A DNA stretch of 44,692 nt, from assembly GCA_029261875.1 (NCBI GenBank), contig JAJDAL010000053.1:1-44692 (forward strand), given 5' to 3'. The position numbers were made by a program, and so were the translations under genes. Of this stretch, positions 36,132 through 43,664 are shown one piece after another (positions within the stretch are counted from its first letter, which is position 1; each line of letters starts with the position of its first letter). The stretch is from Deltaproteobacteria bacterium. Lineage in GTDB: Bacteria; Myxococcota_A; UBA9160; JAJDAL01. The notes beneath the pieces were generated by a model. It was not told where the DNA came from, searched no databases, and worked only from the letters and a program-made list of their open reading frames with translations.

Positions 36132-36143
36132 ACTAACAAGAAA

Positions 36144-36219
36144 TGGAGCGGGAAACGGGATTCGAACCCGCGACCCCCAGCTTGGGAAGCTGATGCTCTA
36201 CCAACTGAGCTATTCCCGC
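36144..36219 (-). tRNA. tRNA-Gly(CCC)
   Basis: The complement folds as a complete 76-base tRNA with encoded CCA. The acceptor GCGGGAA (36213-36219) pairs with TTCCCGC (36148-36154) and is followed by discriminator T and CCA (36144-36146). The D-arm is GCTC-AGTTGGTA-GAGC. The anticodon loop is TTCCCAA, giving anticodon CCC, and the T-arm is GCGGG-TTCGAAT-CCCGT. It would read GGG. The 3' end points toward lower coordinates, where partial copies of it lie at 29926, 21844 and 18702. The VCBS gene ends 13 bases from the 3' end. Confidence 0.97.
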
Positions 36220-36398
36220 TTGGTCGCGAGGATCGCACGATCCAGGACCGGCAGCAAGCAAGTGATTTGGGAACCCGATCGAGACTTTCCGAAGGGGAGC
36301 GGCACAGCCATTGCCCATGGACATGACTCGATCGCGAGGAACGCGAAGAGTTCGAGGACGCGCTGCGTTCCCTCGGCTAGATCGAATCGGCTTCGCCT

Positions 36399-37385
36399 CT
36401 ACTCCGAATCGTCGACGTCGAACTCGAAGGCCGCTTCTTCGTCGAACGCGAGGCTCTCTTCTGTGCCTTCTCCGAACTCGAAGACCGGCGCGTCGTCGCT
36501 CGCCCCAGTGAGGTCCGTGATTTCGACGGGCGAACGCTCGGACGAAGCCAGGGTCGAAATCTCGATCGACGCACCGTCGAGCCCCAGATCCTGGGCCGCG
36601 CGATCCACGTGGGTCGCCGATACCGAATCGACTCCCGCCACGAAGGCTTCGAACAACGCATTGTCCGCCAGTGTATTGAGCAGTCGCGCGCGACCTTTGG
36701 ACCATTTTTGAAGCGCTGAGGTGGCATCGGGGCCCAAGATCTCCGGATTCCCACCGGCGGCCGAAATGCGATGGGCGAGATACGCGGCCCCGGTTTCGCC
36801 ATCGAAACCGCCCAGGCGCACGCGTACTTCCACGCGTTCGGAGAGCGCGGGATTCAGTGAGAGGCCCTGCCCCAGGGAGGAGAGTCCCACCAGCACCAGG
36901 GTCATCAGGCGTTCCCCCTCGATTTCGAGGTTGAGGAGTCCGCGAATCGCCTCGAGGGTCTCCGCGCCCGTCAGCATCTGCGCTTCGTCCACGATCACAC
37001 AGGCGCGGTGTCCTTCGCGCCGCACGCTCGCCAGGTGATCGAAGATCTGCCCAACGATTCCGACCCGGTCCGAAGAAGGCGTTTCGACACCGAGCTGGAT
37101 CGCCAGGCGCGTGAGGAAACTCAGCGCGTCCATGCCCGGTTGCATCATCACCAACAGGCTGGCGTCCACACCCTGTTCATCGACGCTGTGGAACAGTTCG
37201 CGCGCGACCGTGCTCTTGCCGCATCCCACTTCACCGATCAAGACGCACAGTCCCTTGCCCGCCAGGGCGCCGCGGGTGAGGCGGCGCAGGGCGTCGTTCT
37301 GTTGCGTCGAATCGAATTGAAACGCCTCGTCGACATCGTGGCGAAAGGGTTCCCGACTCAGTCCGAAATGTTCCAGGTATTCCAC
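36399..37385 (-). CDS. AAA ATPase of the GspA/ExeA type
   Basis: A 328-residue P-loop ATPase with the order of the ExeA/GspA family: start MEYLEHFGLSREPF, Walker A GEVGCGKST at 51-59, Walker B CVIVDEAQ at about 129-136, then LRGLLN-type sensor segment (EAIRGLLNLEIEGERLMTLV) and a C-terminal winged-helix-like end. GspA works with GspB in assembling outer-membrane secretins by remodelling peptidoglycan, but in many genomes this family sits apart from general secretion genes. The last 70 residues are acidic and low in complexity, unlike GspA, and no GspB-type partner is adjacent. A TPR gene lies 13 bases upstream on the same strand, so they are probably cotranscribed. A role in type IV pilus or another secretin system fits the pilQ-bearing cluster. 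Confidence 0.82.
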   Translation of the reverse strand: MEYLEHFGLSREPFRHDVDEAFQFDSTQQNDALRRLTRGALAGKGLCVLIGEVGCGKSTVARELFHSVDEQGVDASLLVMMQPGMDALSFLTRLAIQLGVETPSSDRVGIVGQIFDHLASVRREGHRACVIVDEAQMLTGAETLEAIRGLLNLEIEGERLMTLVLVGLSSLGQGLSLNPALSERVEVRVRLGGFDGETGAAYLAHRISAAGGNPEILGPDATSALQKWSKGRARLLNTLADNALFEAFVAGVDSVSATHVDRAAQDLGLDGASIEISTLASSERSPVEITDLTGASDDAPVFEFGEGTEESLAFDEEAAFEFDVDDSE

Positions 37386-37397
37386 TGTGGGCTCCGC

Positions 37398-39842
37398 TTA
37401 TCCGTAGGAAATCTTGCGTCGGCGACGCGGTGCGGGCTCCGGCGGCTCCGGCATCGCGGCTGGCGGAGTCGCGGGCCCCGGGTCGTCGGAATCCAGGATG
37501 ACTTCGGCCTCGGCGATCAGATCGTCGAAGGATTCGAACGCGCCATCGCCTTCGGCCTCGACTGCAACCACCACCTGACCCGCATCCGGGTGCGCGTGCA
37601 GGGTCATGAGGCGTTTGCGCAGATCGCGAAAGTCGGGGTTGATGGCCGCGGACAATTCGTAGACGCGTTGGGCCTGGGCGCGATCACCGAGCATTTCGAA
37701 CGCGCGACCCAGATAATAATTCAACGGAACCTGTTGATCGGCTCCCGCGTCGGGCATCGACAGCGACTGTTCGAAATGGCTGATGGCGTCCAGGGGGCGC
37801 TTCAAATCGAGTGCGCACAATCCGAGCATGAAGAGTGAATCCGGCGGTCGTACACCCGCATCCAGGGAACGTCGAAAGGCCTCGCTGGCGTGTTCGATCA
37901 AACCCATTTCCCGATACCCCACGCCCAGGTCGTAATGTTGATCGGGATTGCTGCCATCCAACACCGCCGTCGCGTGGCGATCGACGAGCTGCATGGGGTC
38001 CACGGGTTGGGCGGGAGCCTGGGGTTCTTCGGCCGCTTCTGCGAACTCCACGTCGAGGGAGTCATCGTCGCCCGCAACCCTGAACGCACCGGGATCTTCG
38101 CCGCGCGCCTGGGCGATCTCCCCCAAGCGCACCAGGGCCTGGGGATGGTTGGGGGCGATTTCGAGCACGCTCTTGAAACAGTTCGTCGCTTCTTCGAACA
38201 TTTTCTGAGCGAGATAGAACTCCGCTTGTTCGAGTTCCTCTTTGACGACGCGGCGTTTTTCTTCGCTGACTTCGACCAGGCTCTCGGTCGGGGCCGGTTC
38301 GCTGCGAGCGGTTTCGGGAGATGCGGCCTCTTCCGGAGCCGCTTCGGATTCGATCGGCGGTGGGGCTTCGTCCTCGCCGGAGAGAATGAAGTCGACATCG
38401 ATTTCGAACTCGTCGTTTTCCGAAATCAGCGGATCGGGAAACTCCGGAGTCTCGGGAGACTCGGTTCCCGCAGACGCGGGCTTCGGCGCAGGACTCCCTC
38501 CCCCGTCTTTCGCCGCCCGGGCCACCGCCTCGGGGTCGATCTCGGCAATGCGTCCTTCGAGTAGCGCCACGTGATCGCGATCGCCCAGGGTGCGCGCGAC
38601 ATCCGCCGCCCGGCGCCACAGTGCCGCCGCTTGCACCGGGTCGTCTCGTCCAAAGTGGGCTTCACCGAGTTTTTCCAACGCTTCCCGATGGTTCGGGTCG
38701 ATCTCTAGAATCTGGTCGAGACAGGTAATGGCCTTCGGGAGCTTCCCGTAGCGCAAGTAAACCGACGCTTCCGCGAGCAGTTGATCGGGTTCGGCTGCGG
38801 GCAGGAAATCGCCGTCCAAACCTTCGAGGATCGCTTCATCGCCCTCTTCGGTCTTGACCCATTCGCCTGTGCCTTCGGCGTCTTCGGTCGCGGGTTGACC
38901 GCCTTCGGCCGGAGCCGTGCCCTCTTCGTACCAACTGGACGAAGATTCCGCTTCGTCCGAGCCCGAGCTGTCGTTCGGCGGAAATGACTGGGGCGGCAGG
39001 TAGCGCTGCTGAATGTCGCGCGCGCGTTCCTTGTCGCCGTGACTGCGATGAAGATCCGCAAGGCGCTGATAGGCGTCTTGCAGTTCATCCGGGCGCTCCT
39101 GGCGCTCGAGCACGCGAACCATCAATTCCCATCCATCGATGGCCGATGATTCCGATTCAGAAATCTTTTGAGCGTGGGATTCGGCTTCTTCGAGCCGATC
39201 GAGATCGAGCATCACTTCCGCAAGTCCGACGTGCGCCGCGATGTGCCCGGGTGCGAGTTCGAGTGCTTTTTCGAACACCTCCGCCGAAGGTTCGAGCTTC
39301 CCACGCTGGCGAAGTTCCGTCGCGAGCGCATCGTATTCCGACAGCGCCTCTTCGCTATTGCCTTCGCCCCAGAGAATCTCCGCGAGTTTGCAACGCACGC
39401 GCTCGTTGCCGGGATCGTACCCCGCCATCTTTCGCAACAGTTCCAGGACTTCGAGCTTGCGACCTTGTTGGTCGCAAACATCGACCGCTTTCTGCAGCGC
39501 GTTGATGGCTTCGTGAATCAGGCCGAGTTTGTTGTACAACTCGCCCAGCGGGGTGCAGTATTCGTAACGCGACGCATCGATTTGAAGAACCTGTTTGTAC
39601 AGCGCAACGGCACGCGCTTCGAAGCCATCGTGGACGAACTGCTCGGCAACCTTCGCGTACGCGCCAATCGCGCGCTCGGGATCGTTGCGACGCAGATAGA
39701 TGTCGCCCACCTTGAGGCGCGCGCTCGTATCGTTGGGATCGAGCGTAAGCAGCGTCTCGTACTGTTTGAGCGCTTGATCAAGTCTCTTGCGATGCAGGAA
39801 TTTCTGCGCTTGATCTAGAATCTTGCGTTTATTGAGTGACAC
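37398..39842 (-). CDS. Large TPR-repeat protein
   Basis: About 814 residues, largely TPR units: ALKQYETLLTLDPNDTSARL, AIGAYAKVAEQFVHDG, AINALQKAVDVCDQQG, ALSEYDALATELRQRG and others through PLDAISHFEQSLSMPD. A long acidic linker rich in Glu, Ser and Pro separates two TPR arrays (about 310-370 and 470-560). The C-terminus is Pro-rich, then RRRRKISYG. I start it at GTG 39842 (VSLNKRKILDQAQKFL) because homologous TPR proteins of myxobacterial-type genomes begin this way; an upstream GTG at 39872 would add ten unlikely residues. There is no signal peptide, so it is cytoplasmic. It is adjacent to the ATPase gene and likely acts as a scaffold in the same pilus or secretion-related process. Confidence 0.87.
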   Translation of the reverse strand: MSLNKRKILDQAQKFLHRKRLDQALKQYETLLTLDPNDTSARLKVGDIYLRRNDPERAIGAYAKVAEQFVHDGFEARAVALYKQVLQIDASRYEYCTPLGELYNKLGLIHEAINALQKAVDVCDQQGRKLEVLELLRKMAGYDPGNERVRCKLAEILWGEGNSEEALSEYDALATELRQRGKLEPSAEVFEKALELAPGHIAAHVGLAEVMLDLDRLEEAESHAQKISESESSAIDGWELMVRVLERQERPDELQDAYQRLADLHRSHGDKERARDIQQRYLPPQSFPPNDSSGSDEAESSSSWYEEGTAPAEGGQPATEDAEGTGEWVKTEEGDEAILEGLDGDFLPAAEPDQLLAEASVYLRYGKLPKAITCLDQILEIDPNHREALEKLGEAHFGRDDPVQAAALWRRAADVARTLGDRDHVALLEGRIAEIDPEAVARAAKDGGGSPAPKPASAGTESPETPEFPDPLISENDEFEIDVDFILSGEDEAPPPIESEAAPEEAASPETARSEPAPTESLVEVSEEKRRVVKEELEQAEFYLAQKMFEEATNCFKSVLEIAPNHPQALVRLGEIAQARGEDPGAFRVAGDDDSLDVEFAEAAEEPQAPAQPVDPMQLVDRHATAVLDGSNPDQHYDLGVGYREMGLIEHASEAFRRSLDAGVRPPDSLFMLGLCALDLKRPLDAISHFEQSLSMPDAGADQQVPLNYYLGRAFEMLGDRAQAQRVYELSAAINPDFRDLRKRLMTLHAHPDAGQVVVAVEAEGDGAFESFDDLIAEAEVILDSDDPGPATPPAAMPEPPEPAPRRRRKISYG

Positions 39843-39888
39843 ACCATCCCCGAACGAGGGCCGCCCGCCCACTCGGGGTGTGCAGCCC

Positions 39889-40728
39889 TCAACGCTCTAT
39901 CGACCCGCCCACGGGGATGCTTAACGTGGAGGGAAACCCCTGAGATCGCGGCGCAATCGCCGCACCCGGGGGCTCGAAGCCGCGCCGCGTCGCGATTCGA
40001 CGCTCGTCCGGAGAAAGGCCCGAGGGCGCCATGGAAACGCCCAACACACGCGAAAATGAAACCGAGAGCGAATCGACGAGCACTGCGAAACTCACTTCAT
40101 AGTCAAGCTCGCGCAGACTCGCGCCCCGGATGCTCTCGAGGCCCGACGTGCGAACCCCGAGTTCCGAATCCGGGAAAACCCGGATCGATCCGTGTTGTAG
40201 GACACAATTGCGAACGCGCCGCTGAGCGCTCCCCGCCACCTTCCGACCGCGAATGACGATTTCCTCGGCGATCGGCGCGGAGAAGCAATCGAAGGGGCGC
40301 GGGGCGCCCCCCGGCGTTCCCGGGCTGCGGCCGGCGTCGATCCCCAGTTGGCGCAATCCCGCCCGGAGGGCGGTGCTCAATCGTGCATGGGATTCCACGA
40401 GTCCCGCAGGCAGGTTGGCGGCCGGAACCGCGATCATATAGGTGAGGTCGTTGCCGTGGAGCACCGCGCCGCCCCCGGTGGCGCGACGCACGAGTCCGAT
40501 TCCCGCGGCCCGCAATTCCCGACGCCGTTGGTCACTGAGCGCTTGTGCGTATCCCAACGAAAGCCACGGACCACTCCAGCGATAGAACCGAAGGCACGGC
40601 ACCCCGCCCGTCGCGACGCTCTCGAGAAGGGTTTCGTCCACGCCCATGTTCCACGGCCCGGGACACGCGCCGTGCACGATGCGGCGCCAGGGGCCCGCTT
40701 GGGTGAGAGCCGCAGCGGGAAGCGTCAA
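39889..40728 (-). CDS. Lipoate-protein ligase A family protein
   Basis: A 279-residue member of the BirA/LplA fold. Recognisable features are the substrate loop RRATGGGAVLHGNDLTYMI (81-99) and GRKVAGSAQRR (161-171) with the invariant Lys163 that contacts the lipoyl or octanoyl adenylate. It could be a lipoate-protein ligase or an octanoyltransferase of the LipM type, and the C-terminal accessory domain of LplA is missing or degenerate (the end is Pro-rich and poorly ordered). The TTG start lies 6 bases after the aroQ stop, so it is in the same operon. Reaction: transfer of lipoate or octanoate to a Lys of E2 or GcvH-type domains. Confidence 0.87.
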   Translation of the reverse strand: MTLPAAALTQAGPWRRIVHGACPGPWNMGVDETLLESVATGGVPCLRFYRWSGPWLSLGYAQALSDQRRRELRAAGIGLVRRATGGGAVLHGNDLTYMIAVPAANLPAGLVESHARLSTALRAGLRQLGIDAGRSPGTPGGAPRPFDCFSAPIAEEIVIRGRKVAGSAQRRVRNCVLQHGSIRVFPDSELGVRTSGLESIRGASLRELDYEVSFAVLVDSLSVSFSRVLGVSMAPSGLSPDERRIATRRGFEPPGAAIAPRSQGFPSTLSIPVGGSIER

Positions 40729-40734
40729 TGGGCG

Positions 40735-41187
40735 CTATTTCCGACTTTGAAGGGTCTCGATCAGCGCTTCGAGGCCCAGCAGATAGCTGGTTGGGCCAAA
40801 GCCCGTCACCATTCCGACTGCGATCGGTGTGATGTAGGAATGCGTGCGAAAGTCTTCGCGCGCGAACACGTTCGAAAGGTGCACTTCCACCACCGGGAGT
40901 TGCGTGGCGGCCAGCGCGTCGCGCAGGGCGACGCTCGTGTGTGTCAGTGCGGCCGGGTTGATCAAGATCCCGTCCGCCCAGGACGGCGCTTCCTGAACGC
41001 GGTCCACCACGGCGCCTTCGTGATTCGACTGAAAGAACTCGAGCTCCACGCCCTCTTCTTTGGCGCTCGCTGCCAGGAGATCGTTGATCTCTTGGAGCGT
41101 CTGGGAGCCGTAAATCTCGGGTTCCCGCGTGCCGAGCAGGTTCAGGTTCGGACCGTGTAGAACCAACACGCGAATCGAATCGGTCAC
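40735..41187 (-). CDS. aroQ: 3-dehydroquinate dehydratase, type II
   Basis: A 150-residue type II dehydroquinase that converts 3-dehydroquinate to 3-dehydroshikimate in the shikimate pathway. It contains VLHGPNLNLLGTREPEIYG with the catalytic Tyr26 in the flexible lid, NHEG with the base-type His56, INPAALTHTSVALRDAL, and EVHLSNVFAREDFRTHS with His103 and Arg114. Length and start agree with the family. It is a dodecamer in known members. It lies between the Roadblock gene and the lipoate ligase-like gene and is a step after the aroB gene in the same cluster. Confidence 0.97.
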   Translation of the reverse strand: MTDSIRVLVLHGPNLNLLGTREPEIYGSQTLQEINDLLAASAKEEGVELEFFQSNHEGAVVDRVQEAPSWADGILINPAALTHTSVALRDALAATQLPVVEVHLSNVFAREDFRTHSYITPIAVGMVTGFGPTSYLLGLEALIETLQSRK

Positions 41188-41248
41188 GGTGCCTCCTCCT
41201 CATTCCAACCGAGCGATGCGACCCAGTTCTTCGAACCCGGTCTGCGCT

Positions 41249-41632
41249 CTAGATCTCGAAATCACTCTCTTCGCGAATCGCAAGCAACTCGCGACGGATG
41301 AGGTAGCGCGCTTTGCCCAGATTTCCATCCGGCGCGATCGCGAGCACGAGAATCAATTCCTTGTCGATGCAGCGGAACACCAACGAAAAGCGGTCCAGGG
41401 TCACGACGGTCTCCACCAACCCCCCGCCCCCGATCGCATCGGAGGTCTTTCCAATCTCGGCCAGGATTCGGCCAAACTCGATCCCGGCTGCCGCGATGTC
41501 CTCGACCGAAAGCGGGGCCCCGTCGCTGCCGGACGCCTCCGCGATCGGAACTCCGTCGTCGGACATCAGGACCGCGCCCAGGCCGCCCCCGCACTCGTTT
41601 ACGATTCGTTGGAGGATCGACTCGAAACTCAA
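41249..41632 (-). CDS. Roadblock/LC7 domain protein
   Basis: A 127-residue protein with the Roadblock/LC7 alpha/beta profile: helix SFESILQRIVNECGG, strand GAVLMSDDGVPIAEASG, a long helix (AGIEFGRILAEIGKTSDAIG), strands LVETVVTLDRFSLVFRCID and ELILVLAIAPDGNLG, and helix RYLIRRELLAI. Roadblock proteins such as MglB act as GTPase-activating or scaffold partners for Ras-like MglA GTPases in bacterial polarity and pilus motility. No MglA gene is in the window. The TTG start has GGAG 8 bases upstream and overlaps the stop of the TPR gene by four bases. Confidence 0.86.
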   Translation of the reverse strand: MSFESILQRIVNECGGGLGAVLMSDDGVPIAEASGSDGAPLSVEDIAAAGIEFGRILAEIGKTSDAIGGGGLVETVVTLDRFSLVFRCIDKELILVLAIAPDGNLGKARYLIRRELLAIREESDFEI

Positions 41633-42294
41633 CGCAATTCTCCTCGTCGCAAATTCTTCAGCCAGCGTTCCAGCGTGGATAATACCCGCACGCGGGAAGG
41701 ATGGGGCGATGCGGTGGCTTCCCGGGTCGGGAGCGTTTTCTCGTGGGATGCCAGGGCCGATCGAATCGCCTCTGCGGGTTGCGAATGGCCCTGCCGTTCC
41801 AACAACTCCGCCATTGTGGCCGTCGCAAAGGGCGAGTCGAGATCACCGAACTCCGGGGCGTCGAGGTCGTGGGCCAACATCGCCTCGTGGGCGACCTGGC
41901 TCGCATCCAAGACCGATTCGCGTTCGGTCTCCGCCTCGGCGAAGGCGCGGTCGAGTTCGTGATCGTTCACATCCGCAAGCGCGTCGAGTGCGTCCTGAGG
42001 GCCCCGAAGCTCCGGGACAGCCCCCGGACCGTCCGCCAGGGGGTGATGGGGCACGGCGTCGAGTACGCGCTCGAATTCCCGCTGGGCGTCCGAGACGCGA
42101 CCCAGGTCCGCAAGCGCCCGCCCCAGGACGACGCGTCCCGCGACCTGACGCGGCGAACGCGCCAACCCCGCGCGAGCGATCCGCAATGCCTCTTCGACTC
42201 GACCTTCCCGCCGATGCGCGTCTGCGAGTGCCGCAAAGGCCGGAGCACCGGGATTCCCTTGCAGGAGTCGCTCGAGGCGCTCGACTTCGGTCAT
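41629..42294 (-). CDS. TPR-repeat protein
   Basis: A 221-residue protein. Residues 1-100 carry TPR helices with the usual spacing (AFAALADAHRREGRVEEALRI, GRVVLGRALADLGRVSDAQR, EFERVLDAVPHHPLA). Residues 100-180 are acidic, and the end is basic (RVLSTLERWLKNLRRGELR). It overlaps aroB upstream and the Roadblock gene downstream by four bases each, a tight translationally coupled string. Such coupling to a Roadblock protein suggests a shared complex, for example in pilus or polarity control. No specific function can be read from the sequence. Confidence 0.82.
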   Translation of the reverse strand: MTEVERLERLLQGNPGAPAFAALADAHRREGRVEEALRIARAGLARSPRQVAGRVVLGRALADLGRVSDAQREFERVLDAVPHHPLADGPGAVPELRGPQDALDALADVNDHELDRAFAEAETERESVLDASQVAHEAMLAHDLDAPEFGDLDSPFATATMAELLERQGHSQPAEAIRSALASHEKTLPTREATASPHPSRVRVLSTLERWLKNLRRGELR

Positions 42295-43436
42295 CGCTTT
42301 CGCCCCGCCGCTTTCACCGGTCGCGCTTTCTTGCGACGCGGCAGGGCCCCAGCGGGCAGAATCTGTGCGGGCGTCAGCGAAACCGTCTCCGCCTTTCCGA
42401 TGCGCCGCAGGGCAATGAACTGAATATGCTGATCGCGTCGCTTCTTGTCGGTCCCGATGGCCCGCAGGTAGTCCGCGCGCGGGAAATCAGGCAGCTCGGT
42501 GCGTAGCCCAGCCCGCTCGAGCAACGCCCGCACGCGATCGGCCGTCCCTTCGGGAGCCAGTTCGAGCTGCTCGGAACGACGGGCCGCGAAGGCCATTCCC
42601 ATGGCGACCGCTTCCCCGTGGAGAACCTTCTTGTATCCGTGGAGCGCCTCGACCGCGTGCCCAAGCGTGTGTCCGAGGTTCAACAGCTTTCGAACGCCCG
42701 CCTCGCGCTCGTCGCGTGCCACGATCTCCACCTTGATCTCGCAAGCGCGCTGGAGCGTCGCCAGCAGCGCCTCGGGTTGGAGACTCAATACGTCGTCGAC
42801 ATCGCGTTCGAGGTCACCAAAGAATTCCGCATCCCAGAGTGCCGCCGCTTTGACGATCTCGGCGAAGCCCGCGGCACGCTGGCGCGCGGGTAGGGTCACC
42901 AGCGTATCCGCGTCGATCCAGACCAAGCGCGGTTGGTGAAACGCCCCCACCAGATTCTTCCCGCGGGCCAGATTTACCCCCACCTTGCCCCCGATACTCG
43001 AATCGATCATGCCGAGCAGCGTGGTGGGTACTTGTACGAAGGGGACCCCGCGCAGGTACGAAGCCGCGGCGAAACCCGCGAGATCTCCCACCATGCCGCC
43101 CCCCAGTGCAATGACGGCGCTCGATCGATCTGCCCCGACGTCGATCAGTGCATTGTAGAGGCGCTTCACTTGACGCAGGTTCTTGGACGCATCGCCATCG
43201 GGAACTTCGATGCGATGCGGTCGCATCCCGGCGTCCTTGAGCGAACGCGCGAGCTTCGCCCCGTAGCGGCGCCCGACTTCGGGCACGGTAATCACCACCG
43301 CTTGGGTGGCCTTGGTGCGCCGGGCGATCTCGGACCCCGCATCCTGGAGATTCCCCAGGCCGATGCGAATCGGATAGGAGCGCGACTCCAGCGGCACGGT
43401 GAGGCTACGCTCCGCGGGCTGACTGTTCCGACTCAA
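42291..43436 (-). CDS. aroB: 3-dehydroquinate synthase
   Basis: A 381-residue AroB, which converts DAHP to 3-dehydroquinate using NAD and Zn. It contains VPDGDASKNL, the NAD-binding run IALGGGMVGDLAGFAAASYL and RGVPFVQVPTTLLGMIDSSI followed by GGKVGVNLARGKNLVGAFHQ. Zn ligands lie in the region around ARDEREAGVRKLLNLGHTLG (His) and later YKKVLHGEAVAMGM (His). The start is TTG at 43436 with GGAGGGAG 5-8 bases upstream. The C-terminus has a basic tail (RRKKARPVKAAGRKR). It lies 228 bases downstream of pilQ, where an aroK gene is often found but is absent here. Confidence 0.96.
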   Translation of the reverse strand: MSRNSQPAERSLTVPLESRSYPIRIGLGNLQDAGSEIARRTKATQAVVITVPEVGRRYGAKLARSLKDAGMRPHRIEVPDGDASKNLRQVKRLYNALIDVGADRSSAVIALGGGMVGDLAGFAAASYLRGVPFVQVPTTLLGMIDSSIGGKVGVNLARGKNLVGAFHQPRLVWIDADTLVTLPARQRAAGFAEIVKAAALWDAEFFGDLERDVDDVLSLQPEALLATLQRACEIKVEIVARDEREAGVRKLLNLGHTLGHAVEALHGYKKVLHGEAVAMGMAFAARRSEQLELAPEGTADRVRALLERAGLRTELPDFPRADYLRAIGTDKKRRDQHIQFIALRRIGKAETVSLTPAQILPAGALPRRKKARPVKAAGRKR

Positions 43437-43664
43437 TGCGCTCCCTCCGAATCGTGGCCGAACCGACCGGCCATCCCCAGGACCGGAATCCCATACGCCG
43501 GATCAATCTAGCGCTTCGTGGATTTGAATTCGTTCGAATGTGCTGGCGGAGTATAGGGAGTGCCCCGGCACCGCGCCGTTGGACGCTGCCGAGGCGCGCC
43601 GAGGCCTGGGGCGAGGACGGCATCCCGCGACACTGCCAGCGGCCGGCGATCGCCCGCCTGGCGC

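Larger units (their letters stand above)
18702..36189. mobile_element. Putative composite genomic island(s) at tRNA-Gly(CCC)
   Basis: Four same-direction copies of the tRNA-Gly 3' end (18702, 21844, 29926, and the tRNA itself ending at 36144) cut this region into three blocks of about 3.1, 8.1 and 6.1 kb. Tyrosine-recombinase elements integrate at tRNA 3' ends and leave such direct repeats on the far side, which matches the orientation here: all copies lie on the 3' side of the tRNA. A recombinase scrap (19998-20117) lies in the first block, and a gene is broken at the outermost repeat. No intact integrase is present, so the element would be immobile. An alternative is repeated duplication of a tRNA-containing repeat without integration. 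Confidence 0.45.

Noticed and set aside
18702..36219. CRISPR array interpretation of the repeated tRNA-like copies
   Set aside because: The copies are several kilobases apart and unequal in length, with no spacers or Cas genes. They are tRNA-derived, not CRISPR.
39843..39872. The longer start of the large TPR protein at GTG 39872
   Set aside because: The ten extra residues (Gly/Arg/Pro-rich) do not resemble TPR N-termini. Homologous proteins begin at the SLNKRKIL segment.
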